The position numbers and the translations under genes were made by a program. A stretch of DNA of 64,000 nt from CBDFGS01 sp965247255 (GTDB lineage: Bacteria > Chloroflexota > Dehalococcoidia > Lucifugimonadales > CAUZJF01): contig CBDFGS010000007.1 in assembly GCA_965247255.1 (NCBI GenBank), positions 1-64,000 on the forward strand, given 5' to 3'. The notes under the pieces are model-generated. The model was not told where the DNA came from, did no database searches, and saw only the letters and a program-made list of their open reading frames with translations. Positions 63,491 to 64,000 of the stretch are shown piece after piece. Numbering within the stretch: the first letter of the stretch is position 1; each line of letters opens with the position of its first letter.

Positions 63491-63533
63491 GAGCCCTCAC
63501 CTCAGTCCTCTCCCGGCCGCGGGAGAGGAGGAA
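63491..63533. repeat. Dispersed palindromic repeat, CTCTCCC/GGGAGAG type
   Basis: GAGCCCTCACCTCAGT then CCTCTCCC (63507-63514), GGCCGC and GGGAGAGG (63521-63528). It matches the unit at 4804-4849 except for the loop and two or three bases. Confidence 0.75.
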
Positions 63534-63559
63534 AGGCATCGCGGGCGGTCATGAAGTTA

Positions 63560-64000
63560 CTAGCTGGCGTCAGGCCATAAGGGGAGGTGGACGGTGCGGC
63601 CGGTCTGCGCGCTGCGGGTTATCGCCTCCGTGAACTCCATATATCTGACCCCTGTCTCGAAGGTGTTCCGGGTTACGGGTTCTACCCCGCGAATTGCGTT
63701 GACAAACTCCTCCTCGACGCGCCACACGTGGACCTTCTCAGCCGGTATCGCTATCGGGGACAGGTCGCCGTCCCCCCGCCTGCCGCCATATAGGTTGGTG
63801 TCGTTATCGTCGCCCGTGTGCTGTCTCACGCCGCTCATGTCGATGTGCAGGGTGCCCTCGGTGCCGTACATCCAGAACTGGTTCGCGGCGTGACCCAGCA
63901 CCTCGCTCACCCGCATGCGCATCACCGCGCCCGAAGGGAACTCACTAAGCACCTCGACGTGGTCAGGGATGTCTACGTGACGCCGCTCCCCGGACGCGTC
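63560..64000 (-). CDS. Gfo/Idh/MocA-family oxidoreductase, C-terminal part
   Basis: The 3' 147 codons of a gene that begins beyond the right edge. LSEFPSGAVMRMRVSEV, FWMYGTEGTLHIDM and FVNAIRGVEPVTRNTFETGVRYMEFTEAITRSAQ (quoted in parts) match the C-terminal alpha/beta domain of NAD(P)-dependent sugar or inositol dehydrogenases. The Rossmann half is not in the window. The likely function is sugar-acid or polyol oxidation, fitting the aldolases nearby. Confidence 0.82.
   Translation of the reverse strand, partial: DASGERRHVDIPDHVEVLSEFPSGAVMRMRVSEVLGHAANQFWMYGTEGTLHIDMSGVRQHTGDDNDTNLYGGRRGDGDLSPIAIPAEKVHVWRVEEEFVNAIRGVEPVTRNTFETGVRYMEFTEAITRSAQTGRTVHLPLWPDAS

Overview
This is a GC-rich bacterial chromosome segment. 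The gene content suggests an uncultivated Chloroflexota, probably of the Dehalococcoidia/SAR202 type. The reasons are small tandem paralog families for degrading organic matter (M20 amidohydrolases, DHDPS-like aldolases, PhyH dioxygenase, LUD proteins), a type IV pilus cluster with no secretin in view, and a surface protein with a sortase-type LPATG tail. This placement is inferred from content only; no rRNA or phylogenetic marker is present.

Layout. At 0.3-3 kb lie an aminotransferase and threonine synthase, converging on a long palindrome, then a Phd-type antitoxin gene with an in-frame amber codon. At 3.1-4.8 and 22.7-24.5 kb are two 1,705-bp IS1380-family copies in opposite orientation, with identical transposases and different 4-bp target duplications. 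The roughly 18 kb between them holds a two-component system, a four-gene ABC-2 exporter operon, a GH5 lipoprotein, three membrane proteins, tRNA-Ser(GCU), miaB, nadA, a PhyH dioxygenase/FAD oxidoreductase pair, and an ECF sigma/anti-sigma pair followed by the LPATG-anchored CHRD-repeat protein. At 24.5-29.3 kb is a giant Lhr-type helicase behind four 25-bp tandem repeats that contain LexA-like boxes. At 29-33 kb are small metabolic genes and a six-bladed NHL lipoprotein.

At 33-43 kb is the type IV pilus cluster: PilB, PilC, a PilO-like protein, a single polypeptide joining FHA, PilM-like and PilN-like parts, and a prepilin. A DUF2723 glycosyltransferase-like membrane protein and a blue-copper lipoprotein follow. 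At 44-54 kb are a nitrilase-fold hydrolase, an enoyl-CoA hydratase, an M1 aminopeptidase, an aspartyl protease with a damaged 5' end, two M20 amidohydrolases and glycerate kinase. At 54.6-59.4 kb is a LutABC-like LUD operon interrupted by an M28 peptidase. At 59.5-64 kb are an Mrr-N protein, a VOC protein, two DHDPS-like aldolases, a small conserved protein and a truncated Gfo/Idh/MocA dehydrogenase.

Neighbouring genes are mostly packed with 4-nt ATGA or TTGA overlaps, so several operons are probably translationally coupled. Intergenic gaps are rich in short palindromes that recur within the window, and one such repeat also lies inside the lhr coding sequence.
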